Source of the DNA: Bacteroidota bacterium | GTDB taxonomy: Bacteria > Bacteroidota > Bacteroidia > Bacteroidales > WCHB1-69 | Assembly: GCA_023413895.1 (NCBI GenBank) | Contig: JAEZOU010000003.1 | Coordinates: forward strand, 1 to 64,000 | Direction of reading: 5' to 3' | Length of the DNA: 64,000 nucleotides | In this document: piece by piece, positions 23,718-32,624 of the stretch | How the letters are laid out: every line of letters begins with the position of its first letter | How positions within the stretch are numbered: the first letter of the stretch is position 1 | Translations under genes and position numbers: made by a program | Notes under the pieces: generated by a model | Databases searched by the model: none | What the model saw: the letters and a program-made list of their open reading frames with translations, nothing else | What the model was told of the DNA's origin: nothing

Positions 23718-24719
23718 TTAGTCACCTAAAGTTGCAACCATCACAGCTTTAATAGTGTGCATACGGTTTTCAGCTTCATCGAAAACGATAGAATTTTCAG
23801 ATTCAAAAACCTCTTCAGTTACTTCGATACCATCCAAACCGAATTGTTTGTTCACGTCGCGACCCACTTGAGTTTCCAAGTTATGGTAAGCTGGCAAGCA
23901 GTGCATAAATTTACATCTTGGATTACCAGTTAATTCCATAGTTTTCTTGTTCACTTGGTAAGGCATCAACATCTCGATACGTTCTTTCCATACTTCAGCA
24001 GGTTCGCCCATAGATACCCAAACGTCAGTATATAAGAAATCACAACCTTTTACGCCAGCAGCAACATCGTCAGTAACGGTAACTGTTGCGCCAGTTTCTT
24101 TTGCGATTGCTTGGCAAGTATCAATCAATGCTTGATCAGGTTGAAGAGCTTTTGGAGCTACGATTCTCACATCCATACCCATTTTTGCACCACCAACCAT
24201 CAAAGAGTTACCCATATTAAAGCGAGCATCTCCAAGATAAGCGAAAGTCACTTTATTAAGTGGTTTATCAGTATGTTCAGTCATAGTGAGGAAGTCAGCC
24301 AAGATTTGAGTTGGGTGGAACTCGTTTGTCAAACCATTCCATACAGGAACGCCAGCATATTTAGCAAGTTCTTCAACTGTAGCTTGATCGAAACCACGAT
24401 ATTCAATACCATCATACATACGACCCAATACGCGAGCAGTATCTTTCATTGATTCTTTCACACCAATTTGAGAACCCGTAGGGCCTAAATAGGTAACGTG
24501 TGCGCCTTGATCATAAGCAGCGGTTTCGAAAGCACATCTTGTACGAGTAGAAGTTTTTTCGAAAATCAAAGCGATATTTTTACCTTTAAGGGTTTGTTGT
24601 TCGCAACCTGCATATTTTGCACGTTTAAGATCGCGAGCCAAGTCCAAGAAAAATTGAATTTCCTTTGGAGTGAAGTCTAACAACTTCAAAAAGTTTCTGT
24701 TTCTTAAGTTAAAAGCCAT
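23718..24719 (-). CDS. argF: Ornithine carbamoyltransferase
   Basis: Catalyses carbamoyl phosphate plus ornithine to citrulline (or the reverse in catabolism). The 333-residue enzyme has the carbamoyl-phosphate motif S-T-R-T-R (about 55-59), the ornithine loop V-S-M-G-E-P and the catalytic H-C-L-P. The S-M-G loop marks a true OTC rather than the N-succinylornithine enzyme common in Bacteroidota. The open frame reaches 24764, but the Met at 24719 (M-A-F-N-L-R-N-R) matches family starts. No arcA, arcC, argG or other arginine gene is adjacent, so catabolic versus anabolic role is open. Confidence 0.93.
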   Translation of the reverse strand: MAFNLRNRNFLKLLDFTPKEIQFFLDLARDLKRAKYAGCEQQTLKGKNIALIFEKTSTRTRCAFETAAYDQGAHVTYLGPTGSQIGVKESMKDTARVLGRMYDGIEYRGFDQATVEELAKYAGVPVWNGLTNEFHPTQILADFLTMTEHTDKPLNKVTFAYLGDARFNMGNSLMVGGAKMGMDVRIVAPKALQPDQALIDTCQAIAKETGATVTVTDDVAAGVKGCDFLYTDVWVSMGEPAEVWKERIEMLMPYQVNKKTMELTGNPRCKFMHCLPAYHNLETQVGRDVNKQFGLDGIEVTEEVFESENSIVFDEAENRMHTIKAVMVATLGD

Positions 24720-24801
24720 AGTTATAAAATTTGGTAATATAAATTTTCTTTCTGAATTCCCCAAGAAATCATTATAACATTCTCAAAGTAAAATCTATAA
24801 G

Positions 24802-24818
24802 ATTCTATTTATTAGAAT
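24802..24818. promoter_or_regulatory. Dyad upstream of ornithine carbamoyltransferase, possible operator
   Basis: ATTCTA 24802-24807 and TAGAAT 24813-24818 form a 6-bp dyad with a 5-base centre, about 85 bases upstream of the start codon in an otherwise empty region. It could be an operator; it is not a good match to the E. coli ArgR box. Confidence 0.25.
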
Positions 24819-24935
24819 ATTACCAATAGACTTCTAAAAATGGAATCAAGGTGCAAATATCTAATTTTTTTTTGAAAAAAGAAAGAGTATTAAAAAGAAA
24901 AGCGAGAAAAATGAGAATAAATAGCAAAAATCGTG

Positions 24936-24943
24936 TAATTTTG
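24936..24943 (+). promoter_or_regulatory. -7 box of the DPM1-like glycosyltransferase
   Basis: TAATTTTG matches TAnnTTTG and lies 19 bases before the ATG at 24962. Confidence 0.65.
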
Positions 24944-24961
24944 CGCTTCATTAAATATATT

Positions 24962-25723
24962 ATGATAAACGGAAAAAAGATTACCATAGTGATGCCTGCT
25001 TACAATGCGGAAAAAACTTTGCGTCAAACTTACGCAGAGATTCCGTTTGACATTGTTGATCAGGTGATTCTGACTGATGACTGCAGTAGTGACAACACCA
25101 TTGCGGAGGCGCGGGAGTTAGGCATCAACGAAATTATTATTCACGAGCAAAACAAAGGTTACGGCGGAAACCAGAAAAGTTGTTACGACCGCGCGTTAGC
25201 AACGGGAGCAGACATCATCATTATGCTCCATCCCGACTACCAATACACGCCAAAATTGATTCACTCCATTGCATATATCATTGCAAATGGACTTTATCCT
25301 GTAGTATGCGCTTCAAGGATACTGGGAAAAGGTGCAAGAAAAGGCGGAATGCCACTCATTAAATATGTTGCCAATCGTTTTCTGACTCTTTTTCAAAACA
25401 TTCTTTTAAATCAGAAACTATCTGAATATCATACGGGTTACAGAGCATTTTCGGCAGAAGTACTTCGTAAAATCAACTACCACGCCAACTCTAACGACTT
25501 TGTCTTCGATAATGAAATGTTAGCACAAATCTTCTGGCACGGTTACGAAATTGGAGAAGTTACCTGCCCGACCAAATATTTTGCAGAAGCCTCCTCCATC
25601 AACTTCCAACGCAGTTGTAAATATGGTTTGGGAGTTCTACGTGTTTCGTTACAGTACCGACTTGCGCGCTGGGGAATCATTCGTCCAAATATCTTTCAAA
25701 TACAAACTAATTACAAAAAGTAA
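24962..25723 (+). CDS. Glycosyltransferase family 2, DPM1-like
   Basis: A 253-residue soluble GT2 enzyme of the polyprenol-phosphate sugar synthase type. V-M-P-A-Y-N-A-E-K-T (about 9-18), D-D-C-S-S-D-N-T (nucleotide site), N-K-G-Y-G-G-N-Q and H-P-D-Y-Q-Y (DxD equivalent) are in family order, followed by Y-H-T-G-Y-R-A-F-S. No C-terminal membrane helices. The frame is open from 24851, but the promoter box at 24936-24943 falls inside that extension, so the Met at 24962 is used. Sugar unknown. Confidence 0.9.
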   Translation: MINGKKITIVMPAYNAEKTLRQTYAEIPFDIVDQVILTDDCSSDNTIAEARELGINEIIIHEQNKGYGGNQKSCYDRALATGADIIIMLHPDYQYTPKLIHSIAYIIANGLYPVVCASRILGKGARKGGMPLIKYVANRFLTLFQNILLNQKLSEYHTGYRAFSAEVLRKINYHANSNDFVFDNEMLAQIFWHGYEIGEVTCPTKYFAEASSINFQRSCKYGLGVLRVSLQYRLARWGIIRPNIFQIQTNYKK

Positions 25724-25818
25724 CCATTTCTACAATTTTTCGTATATTCGCAAATTGTTTTAATCCTAAATATGTAAGCACATCGTATTGATTTATAAAC
25801 AAATAAATAGATATAAAA

Positions 25819-27324
25819 ATGAGAAAACATCAAATTTCACCCAAACATCTCACTTTAAGTAGAGTAAATGAGATTATCAACAGCAATGCAAAGATTGAAC
25901 TTTCGCAACAAGCTATCGATGCGGTTCAAGAGTGCCGTGACTATTTAGACAAGAAGATGCAGACTTCAGAAGTTCCTGTATATGGCGTTACCACAGGTTT
26001 TGGTTCTCTCTGCAATACAACCATTTCGTTAGAGCAACTTTCCACCTTGCAACGTAACTTAGTAATTTCTCACGCTTGCGGATTTGGCGAAGAAGTACCT
26101 CAAGAGATTGTTCGCTTGATGCTTTTGCTCAAAATACAATCACTATCTTACGGAAAATCTGGTGTTCAAGTAGTTACACTACAACGCTTGGTTGATTTCT
26201 TCAACAAAGGCGTATATCCTGTTGTTTATCAACAAGGTTCACTTGGTGCTTCTGGCGACTTAGCACCTTTGGCACATCTTTCACTACCTCTTCTCAACTT
26301 AGGTGAAGTTTATTATAAAGGCAAACGTTATAAAGCAGAAGAGATTAACCAAAAATTTGGTTGGGAACCTATCACCTTGAAATCTAAAGAGGGATTAGCT
26401 CTTCTTAACGGAACACAATTTATGAGCGCGTACGCTACTTGGTTGGTACTCAAAAGTAAGAAATTATCTTGGTTGGCAGACATCATCGCTGCACTTTCAC
26501 TTGAAGCTTACGACGGCAGAATTGAGCCTTTCCATCTTTCAGTACACATGGCTCGCCCTCATATTGGACAATTGCAAACTGCACTTCATATCAGTGGTAT
26601 GTTAGAAGGTTCAGAGATTATCTCTCGCCCCAAAAAACATGTTCAAGACCCATACTCATTCCGCTGTGTTCCACAAGTTCACGGAGCCTCTAAAGACTCT
26701 ATCCAACACGTGAGCAATGTGGTAGAAACTGAAATCAACTCCGTTACCGATAACCCAACCGTTTTCCCAGAAGAGGACCTCATCATCTCTGCAGGAAACT
26801 TCCACGGACAACCATTAGCATTGGTACTTGATTTCTTATCTTTGGCAATGTCTGAGTTAGGAAATATCTCTGAGAGAAGAACTTATCAATTGATTGCGGG
26901 CAAACGTGAACTTCCTTCATTCTTGGTTAAAAACCCAGGTTTGAACTCAGGATTTATGATTCCACAATACACAGCAGCATCTATTGTTAACCAGAACAAG
27001 ACCTTCTGTATGCCTTGTTCTGCAGACTCTATCGAATCTTCACAAGGCCAAGAAGACCACGTGAGTATGGGTGCCAACGCGGCTACCAAAGCATACATCA
27101 TCATTAATAATGTTGAAAAAATCTTGGCTATTGAATTGTTGAATGCTGCCCAAGCCTTTGAATTCCGTCGTCCGCTTAAGAGCTCTGCATTTATAGAAGA
27201 ACTCTTCGAAAGCTATCGTCAACACGTTCCATTCGTAGAAGATGATACGGTAATGTATAAATTAATGCATGCATCTCGCGAATTCATCCAAGGTTTAGAA
27301 ATAGATATTCCAGACGAACTATAA
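25819..27324 (+). CDS. hutH: Histidine ammonia-lyase
   Basis: Deaminates L-histidine to urocanate, first step of histidine degradation. The 501-residue enzyme has G-S-L-G-A-S-G-D-L-A-P-L-A-H, in which Ala-Ser-Gly forms the MIO prosthetic group. S-H-A-C-G near residue 90 and Q-E-D-H-V-S-M-G near 415 fit histidine rather than Phe/Tyr specificity. Standing alone is unusual: hutU, hutI and ftcD, which often cluster with it, are not in the window. A weak TATATTCG promoter-like box lies about 70 bases upstream. The ABC-F gene follows after 28 bases. Confidence 0.95.
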   Translation: MRKHQISPKHLTLSRVNEIINSNAKIELSQQAIDAVQECRDYLDKKMQTSEVPVYGVTTGFGSLCNTTISLEQLSTLQRNLVISHACGFGEEVPQEIVRLMLLLKIQSLSYGKSGVQVVTLQRLVDFFNKGVYPVVYQQGSLGASGDLAPLAHLSLPLLNLGEVYYKGKRYKAEEINQKFGWEPITLKSKEGLALLNGTQFMSAYATWLVLKSKKLSWLADIIAALSLEAYDGRIEPFHLSVHMARPHIGQLQTALHISGMLEGSEIISRPKKHVQDPYSFRCVPQVHGASKDSIQHVSNVVETEINSVTDNPTVFPEEDLIISAGNFHGQPLALVLDFLSLAMSELGNISERRTYQLIAGKRELPSFLVKNPGLNSGFMIPQYTAASIVNQNKTFCMPCSADSIESSQGQEDHVSMGANAATKAYIIINNVEKILAIELLNAAQAFEFRRPLKSSAFIEELFESYRQHVPFVEDDTVMYKLMHASREFIQGLEIDIPDEL

Positions 27325-27352
27325 ATAATAATTGATTCATTGAAAGCACTCT

Positions 27353-29272
27353 ATGATTTCTCTCAATAAACTTTCCATCAACTTTACAGGTGATTTTCTA
27401 TTCAAAGAGATCTCTTTCGTTGCTGGCGACAGAGACCGAATTGGATTAGTAGGAAAAAATGGAGTTGGCAAATCGACTTTGCTCAAAATTATCCATAAAA
27501 TCATTGAGCCAACATCGGGCAATATGATTATCACCTCTGGCTACAAAACAGGATATTTGCCACAAGAGATGGCGGCTGATTTTCATACCACAGTATGGGA
27601 TGAGACAATGAGTGCTTTCGTTGAACAGAAGGAGTTGGAGCAGAAAATTGCCCGTATAACCGCACAACTTTCTGAAAGAGATGACTATGAATCGGACGAG
27701 TATGTACATTTAGCTCAACAACTTTCCGACTTTACCGATCGTTTTCACTATCTTGGTGGAAATAATATGGAAGGCGACACCGAAAAGGTTTTGTTGGGAC
27801 TAGGATTCAAAGCTTCTGATTTTCACAGAATGCTCTCCGAATTCAGTTCTGGATGGCAGATGCGCGTTGCCTTAGCCAAAATTCTGCTCCAACATCCTGA
27901 AATAATCCTTCTTGACGAGCCTACCAACCACTTAGATATAGAATCTATCCAATGGTTAGAGGATTATTTGGCCAATTACGAAGGTTGCCTGATTTTGGTT
28001 TCGCACGACAGAACCTTCTTGGACAGAGTTACCAATCGCACCATTGAAATCACTTTTGGCAACATTCAAGATTACAAGTGCAGCTACTCGAAATATGTAG
28101 AGCAACGTTTGGAACGAATTGAAATTCAACAATCTGCATATCAAAACCAACAGAAAGAGATAGAACAAATTGAACGTTTTATCGAAAGATTTCGCTACAA
28201 AGCCACCAAAGCAAAGCAGGTACAAAGTCGGCTCAAGTTATTAGACAAGATGGATAAAATTGAGATTGATGAGTGGGACAACTCTGCAATCTCCTTCCAA
28301 TTTCCACCTGCGCCACATTCTGGGAAAGTGGTTGTAGAGGCCAAAAATCTTGCACTTGGATATGGCGATTTCAACGTATTGAAAGATATCGACTTACACG
28401 TTGAGCGAGGGGAGCGAATCGCTTTCGTTGGCAGAAATGGCGAGGGAAAATCGACCTTTGTCAAAGCTATTGTAGGCGAACTTGACCCACAAGGCGGAAG
28501 TTTAAACCTTGGACATCAAGTGGTTATTGGTTACTACGCACAAAATCAAGCATTGCTCCTAAATCCCAACAAAACCGTTTTTGAAACCATTGATGAGATC
28601 GCTGTTGGTGATATTCGCCCAAAAATCAGAACCATTTTGGGCCGGTTTCTCTTCTCAACGGAAGATACAGAAAAGAAAGTTGCGGTACTTTCTGGAGGCG
28701 AAAAATCGAGACTTGCGCTCGCCAAACTTCTCCTCTCCCCTTTCAACCTACTCATTCTCGACGAGCCCACCAACCATTTAGATATGCAATCGAAAGATGT
28801 GTTGAAAAATGCGCTTCTGCAATATACAGGAAGTCTCATTTTAGTTTCCCACGACCGCGATTTCTTGGAGGGTTTGACCGATAAAATCATTGAATTTAAA
28901 GAGAAAAAGATCAACACCTTTATTGGTGATGTTTATGAATTTTTGGAGAAGAAAAAGATGGATTCTCTCCAACAACTTCAAGCCAAAGCTGCGGTAGTTA
29001 ATAGTGAAGGCAAAACAGTTTCATCCAATAAGGAACTTTGGGAGAAAAAGAAAGAGGAGGAAGCACGAAATCGCAAAATTCAAAATAAACTTCGCAAAAT
29101 TGAAGAGGAGATTGAAAAGTTAAACGAGCAACTTATTGTTTTGGAAGAGAAAATGTCGCAACCAGAGAAATTCGCTAATGAAATTGCAGACGGGACTCTT
29201 TATCAAGCCTACGAGAAAATAAAGAACGAAATTGCCGCTCAAGAGGAATTATGGCTTGAGATTCAGGAATAA
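27353..29272 (+). CDS. ABC-F family ATPase (ribosome-associated, Uup/EttA type)
   Basis: A 639-residue soluble protein with two ABC cassettes and no membrane segments. First cassette: Walker A G-K-N-G-V-G-K-S-T (about 34-42), Walker B L-L-D-E-P-T-N-H-L-D. Second: G-R-N-G-E-G-K-S-T and the same Walker B. The inter-domain linker (about 240-320) is charged, and the last 95 residues are coiled coil. ABC-F proteins bind the ribosomal E site and rescue or regulate translation. The first signature motif reads F-S-S-G-W instead of S-G-G-W. Subtype (EttA, Uup, resistance) not decided. Confidence 0.92.
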   Translation: MISLNKLSINFTGDFLFKEISFVAGDRDRIGLVGKNGVGKSTLLKIIHKIIEPTSGNMIITSGYKTGYLPQEMAADFHTTVWDETMSAFVEQKELEQKIARITAQLSERDDYESDEYVHLAQQLSDFTDRFHYLGGNNMEGDTEKVLLGLGFKASDFHRMLSEFSSGWQMRVALAKILLQHPEIILLDEPTNHLDIESIQWLEDYLANYEGCLILVSHDRTFLDRVTNRTIEITFGNIQDYKCSYSKYVEQRLERIEIQQSAYQNQQKEIEQIERFIERFRYKATKAKQVQSRLKLLDKMDKIEIDEWDNSAISFQFPPAPHSGKVVVEAKNLALGYGDFNVLKDIDLHVERGERIAFVGRNGEGKSTFVKAIVGELDPQGGSLNLGHQVVIGYYAQNQALLLNPNKTVFETIDEIAVGDIRPKIRTILGRFLFSTEDTEKKVAVLSGGEKSRLALAKLLLSPFNLLILDEPTNHLDMQSKDVLKNALLQYTGSLILVSHDRDFLEGLTDKIIEFKEKKINTFIGDVYEFLEKKKMDSLQQLQAKAAVVNSEGKTVSSNKELWEKKKEEEARNRKIQNKLRKIEEEIEKLNEQLIVLEEKMSQPEKFANEIADGTLYQAYEKIKNEIAAQEELWLEIQE

Positions 29273-29288
29273 TATTAGCAAACAGAAA

Positions 29289-29987
29289 TTACTGATAAAA
29301 AGAGAGGTCTGCTTGCTCATCGCGAGCAAACTCAACGGCTCTATTTAGCAATAGGTTATAATCATGTGTTGTTTTAAACTTCTCTATCACAAACTCATAC
29401 AATTCTTTTCCAAACAAAATTTCTTTCGAAATAGAGAGGTTTAACGTAAAATTTTTCAGCTTCAACAAATCGGCATCTGCAGCATCAGCAGGAAAGCCTT
29501 TCGGCAAACGTTTCAGTGCTGTTGTATAATCTATAGTAAAACCTTTCGCTTTCGCAATAGCAGAACGATAAGGTGCAGCATTCGCATAGATGTCATCACG
29601 AATACTTGCTAGCACACGTTTCTCAGGACAATAGATTCCTGCAGCCAAAATATTATCGCCAATATAATCGCCGTTATCTGCTTCTACGTGAAAGTAGTAA
29701 CCTGCAAATCCAGATTTTTTTCCAAAAGGACAGATATACGCACCAATATGATTTTTGTACGGACGTTTATCAGGAGAGAAGCGCGTATCACGATAAAAAC
29801 GATAAATTGACTGTTGTAGGGTAACGCCAGCAATCTCTTTATCAAATTCTGAAATTCCTACTAGCAACCGCTCAACAAACTCATTAAAACGTTTTTGAAT
29901 CTTTTGATATTCGGTTTTATGCTCAGCAAACCAAGTTCGATTATTATTCTCTTGAACTTGATTTAAAAATGACACTATTTCTCTCAT
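29289..29987 (-). CDS. DUF2461 family protein
   Basis: A 232-residue cytoplasmic protein of the DUF2461/TIGR02453 family. Signatures: N-N-N-R-T-W-F-A-E-H-K near the N-terminus, I-Y-R-F-Y-R-D-T-R-F-S-P-D-K-R-P-Y-K (about 60-78), and F-H-V-E-A-D-N. The function is not established. It stands alone with its own promoter and converges on the ABC-F gene (16-base gap). Confidence 0.88.
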   Translation of the reverse strand: MREIVSFLNQVQENNNRTWFAEHKTEYQKIQKRFNEFVERLLVGISEFDKEIAGVTLQQSIYRFYRDTRFSPDKRPYKNHIGAYICPFGKKSGFAGYYFHVEADNGDYIGDNILAAGIYCPEKRVLASIRDDIYANAAPYRSAIAKAKGFTIDYTTALKRLPKGFPADAADADLLKLKNFTLNLSISKEILFGKELYEFVIEKFKTTHDYNLLLNRAVEFARDEQADLSFYQ

Positions 29988-30007
29988 TACAACTTATTTT
30001 TCAACCG

Positions 30008-30015
30008 CAAAAATA
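30008..30015 (-). promoter_or_regulatory. -7 box of the DUF2461 gene
   Basis: Minus strand TATTTTTG, 20 bases before the ATG at 29987. Confidence 0.65.
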
Positions 30016-30160
30016 AGCTATTTTTCAGTACTAAAAATAGAATATTCACTAAAAAAGTGATAAAATCTTTTGGTGTATCTGATTAAAAAAATAAAGAACT
30101 ATAAATTTTCACTTAAGAATTTATAGCGAGTGAAATAAAAAAAGAAGCCACCTCAATCAA

Positions 30161-30195
30161 GAAAAAGAGGGCTATCTGCTGCCAGATAACCCTCT
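30161..30195 (-). terminator. Terminator of htpG
   Basis: AAGAGGG-C-TATCTG 30164-30177 pairs with CAGATA-A-CCCTCTT 30182-30195 (one mismatch). On the minus strand it is followed by a T run. Confidence 0.8.
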
Positions 30196-30218
30196 TCAAT
30201 TTTAAACAAGCTAATTTA

Positions 30219-32090
30219 TTATTTTGCGATAAAATCCAAACTTCTTCTTACAAATTGACTTAACTTTTCACCTATCAGCATATTTTGTGACAGCAATGCT
30301 AAGTCGATAAGTTGCTGAGTCATTTGGGATTTCTTTTCTTCATTTTCCTCTTTCAACAAGTTAACAATCATATCATTATTATCATTAACCACCAAATTAT
30401 AATGCTCAAAACGTCCATACATTCCATTTTGTCCCGACAAGCGTTCCATATCTTGGAAACGTCTCATAAACTCGTTTTGCATTATCATCACCGGTAAATC
30501 AGTATCGCTCAAGCTTTCTACAACTACTGTAAATTTTTCTTTTTCAACTGAATTTTCAAATATTTCAGAGAGTTTTTTACGTTCTTCTTCAGAAAGTTTA
30601 GAGATGAGTGAATCCTCTTTTTCAATCAACTTATCGATAACATCGGCATCCACGCGAGCAAATTTTGATTTTTCCAATTTTTGCTCCAACATATTGATAA
30701 AGTGCGCATCAAGAATTGAATCCATCAGCAGCACATCGTAGCCGCGTTCTTGTGCCGATTGGATATAGATATGTTGTTTTTCCGCATCAGCCGCATAAAG
30801 ATAAACCAATGTTTCATTCTTATCCTTTTGCAACGTTTCGATATAAGTTTTATATTCATCAAGTGTAAAATACTTTCCTTCAACATTTTTCAGAAGGAAG
30901 AAACTCTTCGCACGATCCCAAAATTTCTCATCAGTAATAGAACCATATTGGATAAAAATCTTAATATCTTCCCATTTCTTTTCAAAATCCTCACGGTCAT
31001 TTTTGAACATCTCTTCCAATTTATCAGAAACCTTTTTGCTGATATGAGCAGAGATTTTCTTCACGGAAGCGTCAGATTGCAAGAAAGAACGAGAAACATT
31101 CAGCGGAATATCGGGAGAATCGATTACGCCGTGCAGAAGCTGCATAAACTCAGGAATTACGCCATCGAGCTGATCTGTAATAAACACTTGATTACAATAG
31201 AGTTGCACCTTATTTTTCTGCACCTCCAACTGATTTTTCACTTTCGGAAAATAGAGCACACCTGTGAGATTGAACGGATAATCCACATTGAGGTGAATTT
31301 GGAAAAGCGGCTCATCGAAGGTCATTGGGTAGAGTTCTCGGTAAAAAGAAACATAATCCTCCTGTTTCAAATTGGCAGGAGATTGTTTCCACAACGGATT
31401 TACATTATTAATAATGCGAGGTCTTTCCATCTCCACTTCTTTCTCCTCGCCCTCTGGTTTGTCCCAATACTTCTCATTTCCGCAGCGGATAGGCACCGGT
31501 AGGAAGCGACAATATTTCTTCAGCAGTTGGATAATTCTATTTTCTTCCAAAAATTCAGCTTCCTCATCTGTCACGTGCAGTACAATTTCGGTTCCGTGAG
31601 AAGATTTCTCGCACTCTTCCATCTCATAATTTGGCGAGCCGTCGCAACTCCAATGCACGGCTTGTGCGCCTTCCTGGTAGGATTTTGTGAAAATATCCAC
31701 ACTATCAGAAACCATAAATGCGGAGTAAAAACCCAATCCGAAGTGACCAATAATATTAGCGGAATCGGTACCTTTATATTTTTCGAGGAACTCTTCCGCA
31801 CTAGAGAAAGCGATTTGTGTAATATATTTCTGTACCTCATCGGCGGTCATTCCGATACCTTTATCAATAACTTTTATCGTCTTATCTTCTTTATTTACAA
31901 TTACTTCAATAGTTTCATCAGTCATATCGACTTGCGCTTTACCAAGGCGCACCAACGTTCTGAGTTTTTGGGTTGCATCTACCGCATTAGAAACAAGTTC
32001 GCGGAGGAAAATATCGTGGTCAGAATAGAGGAATTTTTTAATTACGGGAAAAATGTTTTCCGTTTGAACATTAATTTTACCTGATTGCAT
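30219..32090 (-). CDS. htpG: Molecular chaperone HtpG (Hsp90)
   Basis: A 623-residue ATP-dependent dimeric cytoplasmic chaperone. The N-terminal ATPase domain has F-L-R-E-L-V-S-N-A-V-D-A (about 27-38), D-K-G-I-G-M-T and G-H-F-G-L-G-F-Y-S-A-F-M, all GHKL motifs. Middle and C-terminal domains follow without the charged linker of eukaryotic Hsp90. The upstream region has a sigma-54-like sequence rather than TAnnTTTG, and a strong terminator follows the gene. Confidence 0.96.
   Translation of the reverse strand: MQSGKINVQTENIFPVIKKFLYSDHDIFLRELVSNAVDATQKLRTLVRLGKAQVDMTDETIEVIVNKEDKTIKVIDKGIGMTADEVQKYITQIAFSSAEEFLEKYKGTDSANIIGHFGLGFYSAFMVSDSVDIFTKSYQEGAQAVHWSCDGSPNYEMEECEKSSHGTEIVLHVTDEEAEFLEENRIIQLLKKYCRFLPVPIRCGNEKYWDKPEGEEKEVEMERPRIINNVNPLWKQSPANLKQEDYVSFYRELYPMTFDEPLFQIHLNVDYPFNLTGVLYFPKVKNQLEVQKNKVQLYCNQVFITDQLDGVIPEFMQLLHGVIDSPDIPLNVSRSFLQSDASVKKISAHISKKVSDKLEEMFKNDREDFEKKWEDIKIFIQYGSITDEKFWDRAKSFFLLKNVEGKYFTLDEYKTYIETLQKDKNETLVYLYAADAEKQHIYIQSAQERGYDVLLMDSILDAHFINMLEQKLEKSKFARVDADVIDKLIEKEDSLISKLSEEERKKLSEIFENSVEKEKFTVVVESLSDTDLPVMIMQNEFMRRFQDMERLSGQNGMYGRFEHYNLVVNDNNDMIVNLLKEENEEKKSQMTQQLIDLALLSQNMLIGEKLSQFVRRSLDFIAK
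32034..32050 (-). other. No separate feature; 5' coding region of htpG
   Basis: This short span lies inside the htpG coding sequence near its N-terminus and carries no independent signal. It is listed only to separate the gene body from the upstream promoter described at 32134-32150. Confidence 0.1.
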
Positions 32091-32133
32091 AGTTATTTTA
32101 TTTGATTAATTTTCAGAAATGAGGCCATTATGT

Positions 32134-32150
32134 AGCATAATTTGTGCCAA
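32134..32150 (-). promoter_or_regulatory. Candidate sigma-54-type promoter of htpG
   Basis: The minus strand reads TTGGCAC-AAATT-ATGCT. Compared with the sigma-54 consensus TGGCAC-N5-TTGCW it has one mismatch, and the invariant GG and GC are separated by exactly 10 bases. About 45-60 bases upstream of the htpG ATG. A dyad GACA-AAA-TGTC lies at 32163-32173 just upstream. No TAnnTTTG box was found here. Confidence 0.45.
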
Positions 32151-32173
32151 AACGAAAAAACTGACAAAATGTC

Positions 32174-32535
32174 CGATTCTGAAAATCTTGATATTGAATG
32201 TTTGATTTTGATATTTTTCTTTACTGATGTTACAAATCAAGCAATCATTTTAGCATTTGAAGAACTCAAAAGGCGCATCATATTCTTGAAGATTAAGTTT
32301 CCACATTTTTTTGTAAGAGTTGCAAAATGCGACGAAAATCACCTTGACCAATCTGGTTCACAATATGAGCCGTTACGAATAAATAGTACAAAGCAGACCA
32401 AAACCGACACACAATACAATATAAATCAACAAATTGAGCATGTGATTATATAAAAAAATCAGAAGCTTATAATTATAAGAAATGTAAGTCACAACAAATT
32501 GTAAAATTTCACAACCGATATGTTAAAATAATTTA
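32174..32535. other. Intergenic region, no supported gene
   Basis: A frame of 103 codons at 32142-32453 exists but overlaps the htpG upstream signals, has no promoter or ribosome site and shows no recognisable protein features. Apart from the dyad at its left edge I see nothing more here. Confidence 0.5.
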
Positions 32536-32543
32536 TATTTTTG
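32536..32543 (+). promoter_or_regulatory. -7 box of the paralogous barrel genes
   Basis: TATTTTTG followed by CAACG, about 80 bases before the ATG at 32625. Confidence 0.65.
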
Positions 32544-32624
32544 CAACGCTATTTCAAGTTCTGAAATGGGTAAATTTTGAGGAGAGACAAAAAGGGAATG
32601 TAAAAAAACAAAAACTCATCAAGC

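Noticed and set aside
24851..24961. Longer N-terminus of the DPM1-like glycosyltransferase
   Set aside because: The promoter box at 24936-24943 lies within it, so it cannot be translated from that promoter.
30750..31502. 250-codon plus-strand frame
   Set aside because: Antisense to htpG with no family features; a shadow of the chaperone codons.
32142..32453. 103-codon frame upstream of the barrel genes
   Set aside because: It starts at the htpG promoter, has no promoter or ribosome site of its own and no recognisable protein features.
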